Assembly: GCF_036864975.1 (NCBI RefSeq)
Contig: NZ_CP104311.1
Location: 1,776,001-1,840,000, forward strand
Length of the DNA stretch: 64,000 bases
Origin: Methylococcus capsulatus
Lineage (GTDB): Bacteria > Pseudomonadota > Gammaproteobacteria > Methylococcales > Methylococcaceae
Reading direction: 5' to 3'
The notes under the pieces are model-generated. The model made no database searches. It worked only from the letters and a program-made list of their open reading frames with translations, and had not been told where the DNA came from. A program made the position numbers and the translations under genes. Below are positions 1-7,593 of this stretch, piece after piece (position 1 is the stretch's first letter; the number at the start of each line of letters is the position of its first letter).

Positions 1-2
1 AT

Positions 3-596
3 GCCGAAGCCGCGCCACTCCTGTGTGCCGGGGCCATCGGTTACCGCTCGCTCAATCTCACCGGGCTCAAAAACGGCCAGCCACTGGGTCTCACCGGGTT
101 CGGGGCATCCGCCCATCTGGTGCTGATGATGGCCCGCCACCGCTTTCCCGATTCGGAAGTCTACGTCTTCGCGCGCCACCCCCGGGAACGTGCCTTCGCA
201 CTGCAACTGGGCGCGGTTTGGGCCGGTGATACCGAGGATATTGCGCCCGTACCGCTGGCGGCCATCATCGACACCACGCCAGTCTGGAAGCCGGTGGTCG
301 CGGCACTCGCCAACCTCGCTCCCGGCGGCCGGCTGGTCGTCAATGCGATCCGCAAGGAGTCTGCAGACCGCTTCTGTCTGGCCGAGCTCGATTATGCGCG
401 GCACCTGTGGATGGAGCGGGAAATCAAGTCGGTCGCCAACGTGGCGCGCAGCGATGTGGCCGGGTTTCTCGCGCTGGCGGCGGAAGTCGGGATCCGTCCC
501 GAGACGGAGGAATACGCGTTCGAGGATGCCAACCGGGCGCTGCTCGACCTCAAGCAGGGCCGGATCCGCGGGGCGAAGGTGCTGCGGATGGCTTGA
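3..596 (+). CDS. Zinc-type alcohol dehydrogenase, C-terminal part (cut by window start)
   Basis: This is the last 197 residues of a medium-chain, zinc-dependent alcohol dehydrogenase family protein; the frame is already open at the first bases, so the start and catalytic zinc domain lie outside the window. The visible part begins with the LLCAGAIGYRSL segment that precedes the nucleotide-binding fold, followed by a Rossmann glycine motif (LTGFGASAHL) and a typical C-terminal end (KQGRIRGAKVLRM). The family oxidises alcohols or reduces aldehydes with NAD(P)H; the substrate cannot be told. It is convergent with the next gene, 10 bases away. It may serve aldehyde or alcohol metabolism in this methylotroph, but nothing here links it to methanol dehydrogenase. 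Confidence 0.85.
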   Translation, partial: AEAAPLLCAGAIGYRSLNLTGLKNGQPLGLTGFGASAHLVLMMARHRFPDSEVYVFARHPRERAFALQLGAVWAGDTEDIAPVPLAAIIDTTPVWKPVVAALANLAPGGRLVVNAIRKESADRFCLAELDYARHLWMEREIKSVANVARSDVAGFLALAAEVGIRPETEEYAFEDANRALLDLKQGRIRGAKVLRMA

Positions 597-606
597 GCCG
601 GAATTT

Positions 607-1176
607 TCAGGGTGTTACGGCCCGTCGGTAGCAATAGTCGAACAGTATCCGCCACTCCGCGAGTTGGATGCGCCGGCACAAAGGCTCTGCCGGCGTATGG
701 CCGAGGCGCGCGGTTTCGCACAGATCGATGAAGGCGAACGGGTCCCAGGCGGTCTGCCGCAGCAGGAATTCGGTTTCGTGCGAAGGGGGTTCGGTTTGGG
801 CCAGCTGCCGCGCGGCGGCAACGACGTCGGGAAAGACCGGGTGATGGCCGACCCGCTTGAACCAGTATTTGCTGTTCCAGGCATCCGGCTCACGGCGGTG
901 GAGGATGCCGTGCCAGTAGCTGCCGCTGGTCGTAGCGATGCCCTGGCTGATGCGGTGGCTTTCGTCGAAAAAATCGTGGTACAGCCAGACCGCCGCCAGG
1001 CAGCACCGCGCCATGTCCGGATCGTGGACCGTCTTGGGCTCGAAAGCCGTTTCGATCCGCAGCGCATCCAGCCGCGGCCGCATACCGAGGTTGGGAACGC
1101 CCGGTACCAGGCTGTTCAGCCGTTCGTTCGCGATGAGTTCTGCGAAAGGTTGGGAATAATGCGCGGTTTCGGCCAT
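607..1176 (-). CDS. Unknown conserved-looking protein, third gene of a two-component operon
   Basis: A 189-residue soluble protein with no signal peptide or membrane segment that I can see. It is rich in aromatic and charged residues (for example DPDMARCCLAAVWLYHDF, SYWHGILHRREPDAW and LAEWRILFDYCYRR) and contains several His, Cys, Glu and Asp residues that could bind metal or be catalytic. I do not recognise the family. The gene starts 5 bases after the stop of the response regulator, so it is almost certainly co-transcribed with the kinase-regulator pair. No strong ribosome binding site is seen, which fits translational coupling. Function is unknown; a role in the same signalling response is an inference from position only. 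Confidence 0.75.
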   Translation of the reverse strand: MAETAHYSQPFAELIANERLNSLVPGVPNLGMRPRLDALRIETAFEPKTVHDPDMARCCLAAVWLYHDFFDESHRISQGIATTSGSYWHGILHRREPDAWNSKYWFKRVGHHPVFPDVVAAARQLAQTEPPSHETEFLLRQTAWDPFAFIDLCETARLGHTPAEPLCRRIQLAEWRILFDYCYRRAVTP

Positions 1177-1181
1177 CGTGG

Positions 1182-1835
1182 TTACGTTTTGAATATCCCG
1201 CTCTGGTAGGCGAGGCGCGCCATTTCTGCGGTGGTGTTCACGCCCAGTTTGCTTTTGATGAGGGTACTGTAATTGGCGACGGTTTTATAGCCGAGCCGCA
1301 GTTCTTCCGCTACCTCGCGGGTGGTGTAGCCCTTGGCCAGCAGCAGGAAGACGTCGAACTCGCGGGGCGACAGCGTGTTCAAAGCAGTGGCCGCCTCGGC
1401 GCCGCTCATGGTCTGCATCGCCAGACGCTGGGCGATCTCCGGTTCCAGGAACGACTCGCCGGAGGCGATTCTGGCGACGGCTTCGACCAGGATTTCCGGA
1501 GCGCAGCTCTTGGTGATGTAGCCCCGAGCGCCGGCTTCCAGGGCGCGCACCACGTAGATCAGCTCATCGTGGATGCTGAACACCAGGATCCGCGCCGAAG
1601 TGTCGCGGCTGCGGATGCGGCGGATCGAGGCCAGTCCGCCGATGCCGGGCAGCGAAAGGTCCATGACGATCACGTTCGGACGGATGTCGGCATAGAGCTG
1701 GCAGGCCTCCTCCCCCCGCTCGGCTTCACCGACGACCTCGATGTTCGGAGTGCCGGACAACAGCAGACGGTAGCCAGCACGGACCACTGCGTGGTCATCC
1801 ACCAGCATCACGGTGATTTTGGGTTTCATGGGCAT
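1182..1835 (-). CDS. NarL/FixJ-type response regulator, candidate MxaB
   Basis: A 217-residue response regulator. The N-terminal receiver domain (about 1-125) shows the acidic pair near the start (LVDDHAVV), the phospho-acceptor Asp in NVIVMDLSLPG and the conserved Lys region (GYITKSC). The C-terminal LuxR-type helix-turn-helix (about 150-215) reads LSPREFDVFLLLAKGYTTRE and onward. It overlaps the upstream kinase gene by 10 bases, so the two form a pair. The pair lies divergently next to the methanol dehydrogenase operon. In other methanotrophs a LuxR-type regulator (MxaB) and a kinase (MxaY) control mxaF and the lanthanide switch, so the same role is plausible but inferred. A second start codon lies two codons in, at 1829. 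Confidence 0.88.
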   Translation of the reverse strand: MPMKPKITVMLVDDHAVVRAGYRLLLSGTPNIEVVGEAERGEEACQLYADIRPNVIVMDLSLPGIGGLASIRRIRSRDTSARILVFSIHDELIYVVRALEAGARGYITKSCAPEILVEAVARIASGESFLEPEIAQRLAMQTMSGAEAATALNTLSPREFDVFLLLAKGYTTREVAEELRLGYKTVANYSTLIKSKLGVNTTAEMARLAYQSGIFKT

Positions 1836-3172
1836 GGGTCTTGACAGGGAATCTCGATGCTCAGGGTGACGCCGGCGCCGGGGCGGGTACGCAGACTGAA
1901 CCGTCCTCTAAGGCTCTCCACCCGTTCGCGGATGCCGAGCAGGCCCAAGCCGGCCGGGGCTTGAGCGGGGTCGAAGCCGGCTCCGTCATCACTGACCTCG
2001 AGCAGGAGGGCTTCGGGCCGTCCGCCGGCCGCCTCGATCAGGTTGAGGTGGATGCCGAGATGGGCTGCGCCGGCATGCCTTACCACGTTGGTCAGGCTTT
2101 CCTGCACGATCCGGAAGACATGTATCCGGGCGTCGCCGACACATTCGTCGATTCCGTCATCACAGCTAAAGTCCAGCGCGATGCGGGGATAGCGGCTGCG
2201 CCAGTTCTCGATCATGTCTTCCAAGGAAGCTTTCAATCCCAGTTCGTCCAGCATCAGGGGACGCAGCCGCTGCATCAGGGTGCGCAGCACGGTGAACAGA
2301 TGGTCGCAGATCGACTGGATGGCGCCGATCGCATCGGTGGTCGCTTCGTCGTCCCGTTCCGGCTTCCGGAGCGAGGCCGCGATCGCCTTGATGGCGCTCA
2401 GCGACTGACCGAGCTCGTCGTGGAGCTCCTGCGCGAGGTGCCGCCGTTCCTCTTCCCGGATCGCCAGCGAACGCTGGGTCAGCGCCCGGTTTTCCTCACG
2501 GGTTTTTTCCAGCGTGCAGACCGTGTGGTTGAAGGTCCGCGAAATGCGGGCGAATTCCGGCAGGTAGAACTCCGGCAGGCGCCGGCTGTAATCACCGTTT
2601 TCCAGATCCTCCAGTCCTTCAAGGATGACGCCCACGGATTTGAACGCCCGCCCCAAGGTGGTGTGGACGACCAGGTACACCGTGATGGCGAGCGCCAGCA
2701 TCAGCAGCAAAAACCCCCGTGCTTCGATCCAGGCTTCGGCGATCTCATCGGCCGGGTTGGCGTCGATGGTGATCTGGATCATCGGGTTGCCGAGCTGGTG
2801 CAGGTGTTTCTCGGCCACCCGGGGTTCCGGCGCCACTGCCCAGGCAAACCAGCCGGGCGCTTCTTCACCTTCCGCGGGGTGAGAGGAGGAGGGTAGGTCG
2901 ATGATGGCGCTTTCACCTTGTCGGACGCTTAGGCTCAAATGGCGGGTGCGGTCGAGCCGGGCGAGCTGGGCGATCCAATCCACCGGCGACCGGCCGGCGG
3001 CGACCGCCTGCTCCAGGCCGGCGTCGATCAGCTGTAACGCCAGGTTGACCGAGGAGCGGACTTCCTCCGCCACCGACCGACGCGCGTTGTGGACCACGAA
3101 CAGCGTGCCCATGCCGATGATGGCCAGCATCACCAGCCCGATCATGAGGTTCAGGCGAAACCGCAGACTCAA
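1826..3172 (-). CDS. Membrane sensor histidine kinase (HisKA_3 type), candidate MxaY
   Basis: A 448-residue kinase with an N-terminal membrane helix (about 8-27), a periplasmic sensor region of about 125 residues, a second helix (about 150-170), a HAMP linker, a HisKA_3 dimerisation domain with the phospho-acceptor His in ELHDELGQSLSAIKA, and a HATPase domain with FRIVQESLTNVVRHA and GLGLLGIRERV. This is the NarX/DegS-like layout that pairs with NarL-type regulators such as the overlapping downstream gene. The start is TTG, supported by a GGGAG site 7 bases upstream; no nearby ATG fits better. It is divergent from mxaF across a 563-base gap. A role in controlling methanol dehydrogenase is inferred from position and from MxaY in other methanotrophs. 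Confidence 0.87.
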   Translation of the reverse strand: MSLRFRLNLMIGLVMLAIIGMGTLFVVHNARRSVAEEVRSSVNLALQLIDAGLEQAVAAGRSPVDWIAQLARLDRTRHLSLSVRQGESAIIDLPSSSHPAEGEEAPGWFAWAVAPEPRVAEKHLHQLGNPMIQITIDANPADEIAEAWIEARGFLLLMLALAITVYLVVHTTLGRAFKSVGVILEGLEDLENGDYSRRLPEFYLPEFARISRTFNHTVCTLEKTREENRALTQRSLAIREEERRHLAQELHDELGQSLSAIKAIAASLRKPERDDEATTDAIGAIQSICDHLFTVLRTLMQRLRPLMLDELGLKASLEDMIENWRSRYPRIALDFSCDDGIDECVGDARIHVFRIVQESLTNVVRHAGAAHLGIHLNLIEAAGGRPEALLLEVSDDGAGFDPAQAPAGLGLLGIRERVESLRGRFSLRTRPGAGVTLSIEIPCQDPCP

Positions 3173-3475
3173 AGGCGTGCTCCCGCAGAAATCTTATTAT
3201 TTTGCCTCCACCGGCGGTCGTTTTGACAGGGAGATATTCCTGATTGTCGGAATCTGAGTTGACTCACGGTGGGCAGCGCCTTGGCCGTTTCCGTTCTTGA
3301 CGTTAACCCCGTCAGGCCGCGCCGAGCATCGCAGCTTTCGACGAGAACAGCCCGCAGGGGAGTCACCGGGATGCGGCTCCTCCATCGAGGGGCAGAAAGC
3401 CGCTTCGATGGACCCTCGTCGAAAGCGAGAAGCGCAGGGCGTTTTCGCGGCCTCCGGGCGGCCTTTTCTTTGTGT

Positions 3476-3503
3476 ACTTTCTTTTGGCCGTACAAAAGAA
3501 AGT
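3476..3503. repeat. Perfect 11-base inverted repeat upstream of mxaF
   Basis: The arms are ACTTTCTTTTG (3476-3486) and its exact reverse complement (3493-3503), with a 6-base loop. It follows a pyrimidine-rich stretch (CCTTTTCTTTGTGT). I recall similar TTTCTTT/AAAGAAA hairpins scattered in intergenic DNA of other gammaproteobacteria, so this may be a dispersed element and not an operator specific to mxaF. No second copy was noticed in this window. Confidence 0.6.
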
Positions 3504-3725
3504 GCGTCGGCCGTGGGTCCGAAAACCCACATTCAATCCAGCTGCGCGTAGCGCTTCATACTTTTTTTGATGACATCAACCAGGGCGGGAGTTTTTCCAC
3601 CCAGCATTCGAGAGTTTTTCAAGACTGCTTCGGGGGAAATTCCGTAACGCCGTTGACATGATCTGTTCCAGAATCTCCCCGCTGCTCGTAGAGCGCCGAT
3701 ACAGGATCGGCGTCATTCATTCTCG

Positions 3726-3735
3726 GAGGAGACAC
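3726..3735 (+). promoter_or_regulatory. mxaF ribosome binding site
   Basis: A GGAGGA sequence at 3726-3731 lies 4 to 5 bases before the ATG at 3736. It decides the mxaF start: the frame is open further upstream from 3658, but only the ATG at 3736 has a ribosome site and gives a proper signal peptide. Confidence 0.8.
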
Positions 3736-5541
3736 ATGCATATTCGCAACCTGACAAGCGGCTTCGGCGGGTCTGTGCTGGCGATGGGCGCCATGCTGAC
3801 CGGGCAATCCGCGCATGCCAATCCGGAGCTGGACCGGTTGTCCAAGGACGACCGGAACTGGGTCATGCAGACCAAGGATTACAGCGCCACCCATTTCAGT
3901 CGGCTGACCGAAATCAATAGCCACAATGTCAAGAATCTGAAAGTGGCGTGGACCCTGTCGACCGGCACGTTGCATGGCCATGAAGGCGGGCCGCTGGTGG
4001 TGGACGGCATCATGTACATCCATACCCCGTTCCCGAACAACGTCTATGCGGTCGACCTGAACGACACCCGCAAGATCCTGTGGCAGTACAAGCCCAAGCA
4101 GAATCCAGCGGCCCGCGCCGTGGCTTGTTGTGATGTGGTCAACCGCGGTCTGGCCTATGTCCCCGCCGGCGAGCACGGCCCGGCGAAGATCTTTCTCAAC
4201 CAGCTCGATGGCCACATCGTCGCCCTCAACGCCAAGACCGGCGAAGAGATCTGGAAGATGGAAAACTCCGACATCGCCATGGGGTCCACCCTGACCGGAG
4301 CGCCGTTTGTGGTGAAGGACAAGGTCTTGGTGGGTTCGGCCGGGGCCGAACTGGGCGTGCGCGGCTACGTCACGGCCTACAACATCAAGGATGGCAAGCA
4401 GGAATGGCGGGCCTACGCCACCGGCCCCGATGAAGACCTGCTGCTAGACTCCAAATTCAATGAGCATAACCCGCATTACGGCCAGTTCGGTTTGGGGTTG
4501 CAAACCTGGGAGGGCGACGCCTGGAAGATCGGCGGAGGCACCAACTGGGGCTGGTACGCCTACGATACCAAGCTGGACATGATCTACTACGGCTCCGGCA
4601 ACCCGGCCCCGTGGAACGAGACCATGCGTCCCGGCGACAACAAATGGACGATGACCATCTGGGGCCGCGATGTCGATACCGGGCGCGCCAAGTTCGGCTA
4701 CCAGAAGACGCCGCACGACGAGTGGGATTACGCCGGCGTCAACTACATGGGACTGTCCGAGCAGGAGGTGGACGGCAAGATGACGCCGCTGCTGACCCAC
4801 CCGGACCGCAACGGCCTAGTGTACACCCTCAACCGGGAAACCGGCGCCCTGGTCAACGTCTTCAAGATCGACGACACCGTCAACTGGGTAAAAAAGGTCG
4901 ACCTGAAGACCGGCCTGCCGATCCGCGACCCGGAATACAGCACCCGCATGGACCACAATGCCAAGGGCATCTGTCCCTCGGCCATGGGTTACCACAACCA
5001 GGGGATAGAGTCCTACGACCCGGACAAGAAGCTGTTCTTCATGGGCGTGAACCACATCTGCATGGACTGGGAACCGTTCATGCTGCCCTACCGCGCCGGC
5101 CAGTTCTTCGTGGGGGCGACCTTGAACATGTATCCGGGACCCAAGGGCATGCTGGGCCAGGTCAAGGCCATGAACGCGGTCACCGGCAAAATGGAATGGG
5201 AAGTGCCGGAGAAGTTCGCGGTCTGGGGCGGCACCCTGGCCACCGCCGGTGATTTGGTATTTTACGGCACCCTCGACGGTTTCATCAAGGCCCGCGACAC
5301 CCGCACCGGCGAGCTGAAATGGCAGTTCCAGCTGCCTTCCGGCGTGATCGGCCATCCCATCACTTACCAGCATAACGGCAAGCAGTACATCGCCATCTAC
5401 TCCGGCGTCGGCGGCTGGCCGGGTGTGGGGCTGGTGTTCGACCTGAAAGACCCGACCGCGGGACTGGGGGCAGTGGGCGCCTTCAAGGAATTGGCGCACT
5501 ACACCCAGATGGGTGGCTCGGTGTTCGTGTTCTCGCTCTGA
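3736..5541 (+). CDS. mxaF: PQQ methanol dehydrogenase, large (alpha) subunit, calcium type
   Basis: A 601-residue periplasmic quinoprotein that oxidises methanol to formaldehyde and passes electrons to cytochrome cL. A signal peptide of about 27 residues ends at AHA/NPELD. Recognisable marks are the adjacent-cysteine motif (VACCDV) whose disulfide lies over PQQ, repeated beta-propeller tryptophan-docking blades, and the catalytic region [11 protein letters not shown]. The residue two after the catalytic Asp is Ala; lanthanide XoxF enzymes have a second Asp there, so this is the calcium MxaF form. It is the first gene of mxaFJGIRSACKLD; MxaI is the small subunit. A ribosome site (GGAGGA) supports the start. 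The gap of 195 bases before mxaJ holds a repeat element. Confidence 0.98.
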   Translation: MHIRNLTSGFGGSVLAMGAMLTGQSAHANPELDRLSKDDRNWVMQTKDYSATHFSRLTEINSHNVKNLKVAWTLSTGTLHGHEGGPLVVDGIMYIHTPFPNNVYAVDLNDTRKILWQYKPKQNPAARAVACCDVVNRGLAYVPAGEHGPAKIFLNQLDGHIVALNAKTGEEIWKMENSDIAMGSTLTGAPFVVKDKVLVGSAGAELGVRGYVTAYNIKDGKQEWRAYATGPDEDLLLDSKFNEHNPHYGQFGLGLQTWEGDAWKIGGGTNWGWYAYDTKLDMIYYGSGNPAPWNETMRPGDNKWTMTIWGRDVDTGRAKFGYQKTPHDEWDYAGVNYMGLSEQEVDGKMTPLLTHPDRNGLVYTLNRETGALVNVFKIDDTVNWVKKVDLKTGLPIRDPEYSTRMDHNAKGICPSAMGYHNQGIESYDPDKKLFFMGVNHICMDWEPFMLPYRAGQFFVGATLNMYPGPKGMLGQVKAMNAVTGKMEWEVPEKFAVWGGTLATAGDLVFYGTLDGFIKARDTRTGELKWQFQLPSGVIGHPITYQHNGKQYIAIYSGVGGWPGVGLVFDLKDPTAGLGAVGAFKELAHYTQMGGSVFVFSL

Positions 5542-5573
5542 GTCGAACGGCGGAGACCCTCGGAAGCTGCATG

Positions 5574-5676
5574 CCGTCATTCCGGTATGGAGTGCCCGAA
5601 TCCAGAAGCCATGGAAGGCGCCGACCGGGATCACGTCCTTGAGTCCTGGATGCCGACTTCCCTGTTGGCATGACGG
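5574..5676. repeat. MITE-like intergenic repeat between mxaF and mxaJ
   Basis: About 103 bases with imperfect terminal inverted repeats. The left end reads CCGTCATTCCGG; the right end, read on the other strand, is CCGTCATGCC. Internally, GAATCCAGAAGCCATGGA is partly mirrored by GAGTCCTGGATGCCGACTTC. This layout matches a family of intergenic repeats that I recall from many proteobacterial genomes. It would fold into a long hairpin in mxaFJ mRNA and could act as a processing or stability element that keeps mxaF mRNA above the downstream genes. That effect is inferred. Confidence 0.6.
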
Positions 5677-5736
5677 ATCGGCTGAACGGCATTGCTGCGG
5701 GGCTGCTTCCACCCTCTGTCATTGAAAGGATAAGTC

Positions 5737-6594
5737 ATGCGAATGAACCGTATTGCCGCCGCCGGGCTGATCGCTTCGCTCGCGGTTTCGGGCGGCGTGC
5801 AGGCAGCGAAGCGCGCGGAACCGCTCAAAATCTGCGCGGCGGAAAATGAGATGCCGTATTCGAACAAGGCCGGGGAAGGCTTCGAGAACACACTGGCCGA
5901 CCTCATCGGCAAAGCCCTGGGACGCCCGGTCGAGAACGTGTGGTGGAGCGATGCCCGCTATTTCGTCCGCGACTTCCTCGACCAGGGGTTGTGCGAGGTG
6001 GTCATCGGCGTCGACACCGGCGATCCGAGGATGCTCACCAGCACACCTTATTACCGCTCGGGCTACGTCTTCATCTACCGCAAGGACAAGGGGGAGCGCA
6101 TCACCGACTGGAACAGCGACGCGCTGAAGACCGCGAAGCGGATCGCGTTCATGCCGGACACCCCGGCAGAGACGATGATCCGCAAAATCGGGCGCTACAA
6201 CGACATGTTCAACTACCTGCATGCCCTGGTCGGCTTCAAGTCGCGACGCAACCAGTACGTCCGCTACGACCCGGCCCAGCTGGTGGCCGAAGTCGCCAAG
6301 GGGAACGCCGAGGTCGCGGTGCTGTGGGGGCCGGCGGCGGCGCGTTATGTCAAGGATGCGGGGTTGGCCATGACCGTCATTCCGGATGACAACGTGCGTT
6401 CCGACGGCGAGAAAGTGCCCCACCACTACTCGACTTCCGTCGGCGTGCGCAAGGGCGAGGAAGCCCTGCTCGAGCAGATCGACCAGGTTTTGGCCAAACA
6501 TGCCAACGAAGTGAAGGCAGTGCTCGAGACGGAAGGCATTCCGCTGCTGTCCATGGATGAAAAACCGGCCAGGATGGCTCAACGATCAAAGTAA
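5737..6594 (+). CDS. mxaJ: MxaJ, periplasmic solute-binding-like methanol oxidation protein
   Basis: A 285-residue protein with a signal peptide ending near VQA/AKRAEP. The rest is a type 2 solute-binding fold like amino-acid-binding proteins (LKICAAENEMPYSNKAGEGFENTLADLIGKAL). In the mxa clusters of methylotrophs MxaJ is needed for active methanol dehydrogenase and is thought to act as a periplasmic assembly or stabilising partner; a ligand is not established. The start is supported by GAAAGGA about 7 bases upstream. It lies second in the operon, after mxaF and before mxaG, the standard order. Confidence 0.95.
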   Translation: MRMNRIAAAGLIASLAVSGGVQAAKRAEPLKICAAENEMPYSNKAGEGFENTLADLIGKALGRPVENVWWSDARYFVRDFLDQGLCEVVIGVDTGDPRMLTSTPYYRSGYVFIYRKDKGERITDWNSDALKTAKRIAFMPDTPAETMIRKIGRYNDMFNYLHALVGFKSRRNQYVRYDPAQLVAEVAKGNAEVAVLWGPAAARYVKDAGLAMTVIPDDNVRSDGEKVPHHYSTSVGVRKGEEALLEQIDQVLAKHANEVKAVLETEGIPLLSMDEKPARMAQRSK

Positions 6595-6605
6595 AGGCTG
6601 AAGCA

Positions 6606-7085
6606 ATGAATCTGAAAAAAGCGAGGTTCGGCATGGCCGGCCTATGTGTCGCGGGATTGCTGTCACTGCCTGCCTTGGCCGACATCACCCTGCGCCACGC
6701 CGTCACCGGCGAGACACTGGATTTGTCCTACGCCAAGGCGGGCGGCGACACGCCAGCCGTCAAGCAGTTCCTGCAAACCGGCAAGAACCCCTACAACGGC
6801 AACAAGGCCGTGATGGAACAGGGGCACAGTCTGTATCTGTCAGCCTGTTCCGGCTGCCACGGCCATGAGGCCGAAGGCAAGCTCGGGCCGGGTCTGGCGG
6901 ATGATTATTGGACCTATCCCCGTGCCGCCACCGACGTCGGTTTGTTCGAAATCCTGTTCGGTGGCGCCCAGGGCATGATGGGACCGCAATACGTCAACCT
7001 CAACAACGACGACATGCTCAAGATCATGGCCTGGATCCGCGGTATCTACAAAGGCGACCCGGCCAAGGCCGAATGGTTGAAGTGA
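6606..7085 (+). CDS. mxaG: Cytochrome cL, electron acceptor of methanol dehydrogenase
   Basis: A 159-residue periplasmic c-type cytochrome with a signal peptide ending near ALA/DITLRHA. The haem-binding motif CSGCH appears at about residue 80, and the axial Met is likely in the GGAQGMMGPQYVNL region. It takes electrons from PQQ in MxaFI and passes them to a further cytochrome. It lies 11 bases after mxaJ and 43 bases before mxaI, the usual place. The length is close to that of known cytochromes cL. Confidence 0.96.
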   Translation: MNLKKARFGMAGLCVAGLLSLPALADITLRHAVTGETLDLSYAKAGGDTPAVKQFLQTGKNPYNGNKAVMEQGHSLYLSACSGCHGHEAEGKLGPGLADDYWTYPRAATDVGLFEILFGGAQGMMGPQYVNLNNDDMLKIMAWIRGIYKGDPAKAEWLK

Positions 7086-7128
7086 CATTCCTGGAAAATT
7101 CCGACCCCAAAAATAGGAGGACTTTCTC

Positions 7129-7413
7129 ATGATGCAGAAAACGAGTCTCGCGGTGGCGGCTGCAGCCGCCCTGTTCGCCCTGGGCGCCCAAGCCTATGAC
7201 GGCACCCATTGCAAGGCGCCCGGAAACTGCTGGGAGCCCAAGCCCGGTTATCCGGACAAGGTCGCCGGCAGCAAGTACGATCCCAAGCACGATCCGAACG
7301 AGCTCAACAAGCAGGCGGAGTCGATCAAGGCGATGGAAGCGCGCAACCGGAAGCGCGTGGAGAACTATGCCAGAACCGGCAAGTTCGTCTACAAAGTCGA
7401 AGACATCAAATGA
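7129..7413 (+). CDS. mxaI: Methanol dehydrogenase small (beta) subunit
   Basis: A 94-residue precursor with a signal peptide ending at AQA/YDGTHCK. The mature protein has the conserved GTHCKAPGNCWEPKPGYP start, with its cysteine pair, and a long, highly charged, lysine-rich helix (LNKQAESIKAMEARNRKRVE) that wraps around MxaF. It forms the alpha2-beta2 enzyme with MxaF; its separate catalytic role is unclear. A strong AGGAGG precedes it, with ATGs at 7129 and 7132; the former gives the residue count used here. It is the last gene of the first mxa block. Confidence 0.96.
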   Translation: MMQKTSLAVAAAAALFALGAQAYDGTHCKAPGNCWEPKPGYPDKVAGSKYDPKHDPNELNKQAESIKAMEARNRKRVENYARTGKFVYKVEDIK

Positions 7414-7483
7414 CGCTAGCGACGTAAAGTTGTCGGCAGCGTAATCCATGGCGGCGAGGGTATGTCGAGCCGCTTTTTGCCAT

Positions 7484-7527
7484 CATCCCCGGCCCTTTTG
7501 GGGGTAAATCCCCTCTCTCTGGGATGA
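7484..7527. promoter_or_regulatory. Hairpin-forming gap between mxaI and mxaR
   Basis: Within the 180-base gap, TCATCCC (7484-7490) pairs with GGGATGA (7521-7527), with a further GGGG/CCCC pair inside. There is no T tract. It could be a processing or partial termination point that sets lower expression of the mxaRSACKLD block than of mxaFJGI. The role is inferred. Confidence 0.3.
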
Positions 7528-7593
7528 CGGGAGGGGTGAGGGGCTTGCTACTTCCCTTATTGAAAGTTGAAAGCCGCCGGTTGGCATTCACTC

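Larger units (their letters stand above)
3173..3735. promoter_or_regulatory. Divergent control region between the sensor kinase and mxaF
   Basis: This 563-base gap must hold the promoters for mxaF on the right and the kinase operon on the left. I see no gene in it. Possible mxaF promoter pieces are TTGACA at 3653-3658, without a convincing -10 at normal spacing, and AAGACT at 3621-3626 followed 18 bases later by TAACGC; neither is strong. The gap also has two hairpin-forming repeats: an 11-base perfect inverted repeat at 3476-3503, and GTGGGT/ACCCAC at 3513-3530. The transcription start cannot be fixed from sequence. Confidence 0.5.

Noticed and set aside
190-1209. Long plus-strand frame of 339 codons
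   Set aside because: It overlaps the alcohol dehydrogenase end and the minus-strand unknown gene, has arginine/proline-rich high-GC composition and no family motifs; a shadow frame.
1841-2896. Plus-strand frame of 351 codons opposite the kinase
   Set aside because: The opposite strand encodes a clear histidine kinase over the same bases; no domain in this frame.
3658-3735. Upstream start for mxaF
   Set aside because: The frame is open from 3658, but this start has no ribosome site and would bury the signal peptide; ATG 3736 has GGAGGA.
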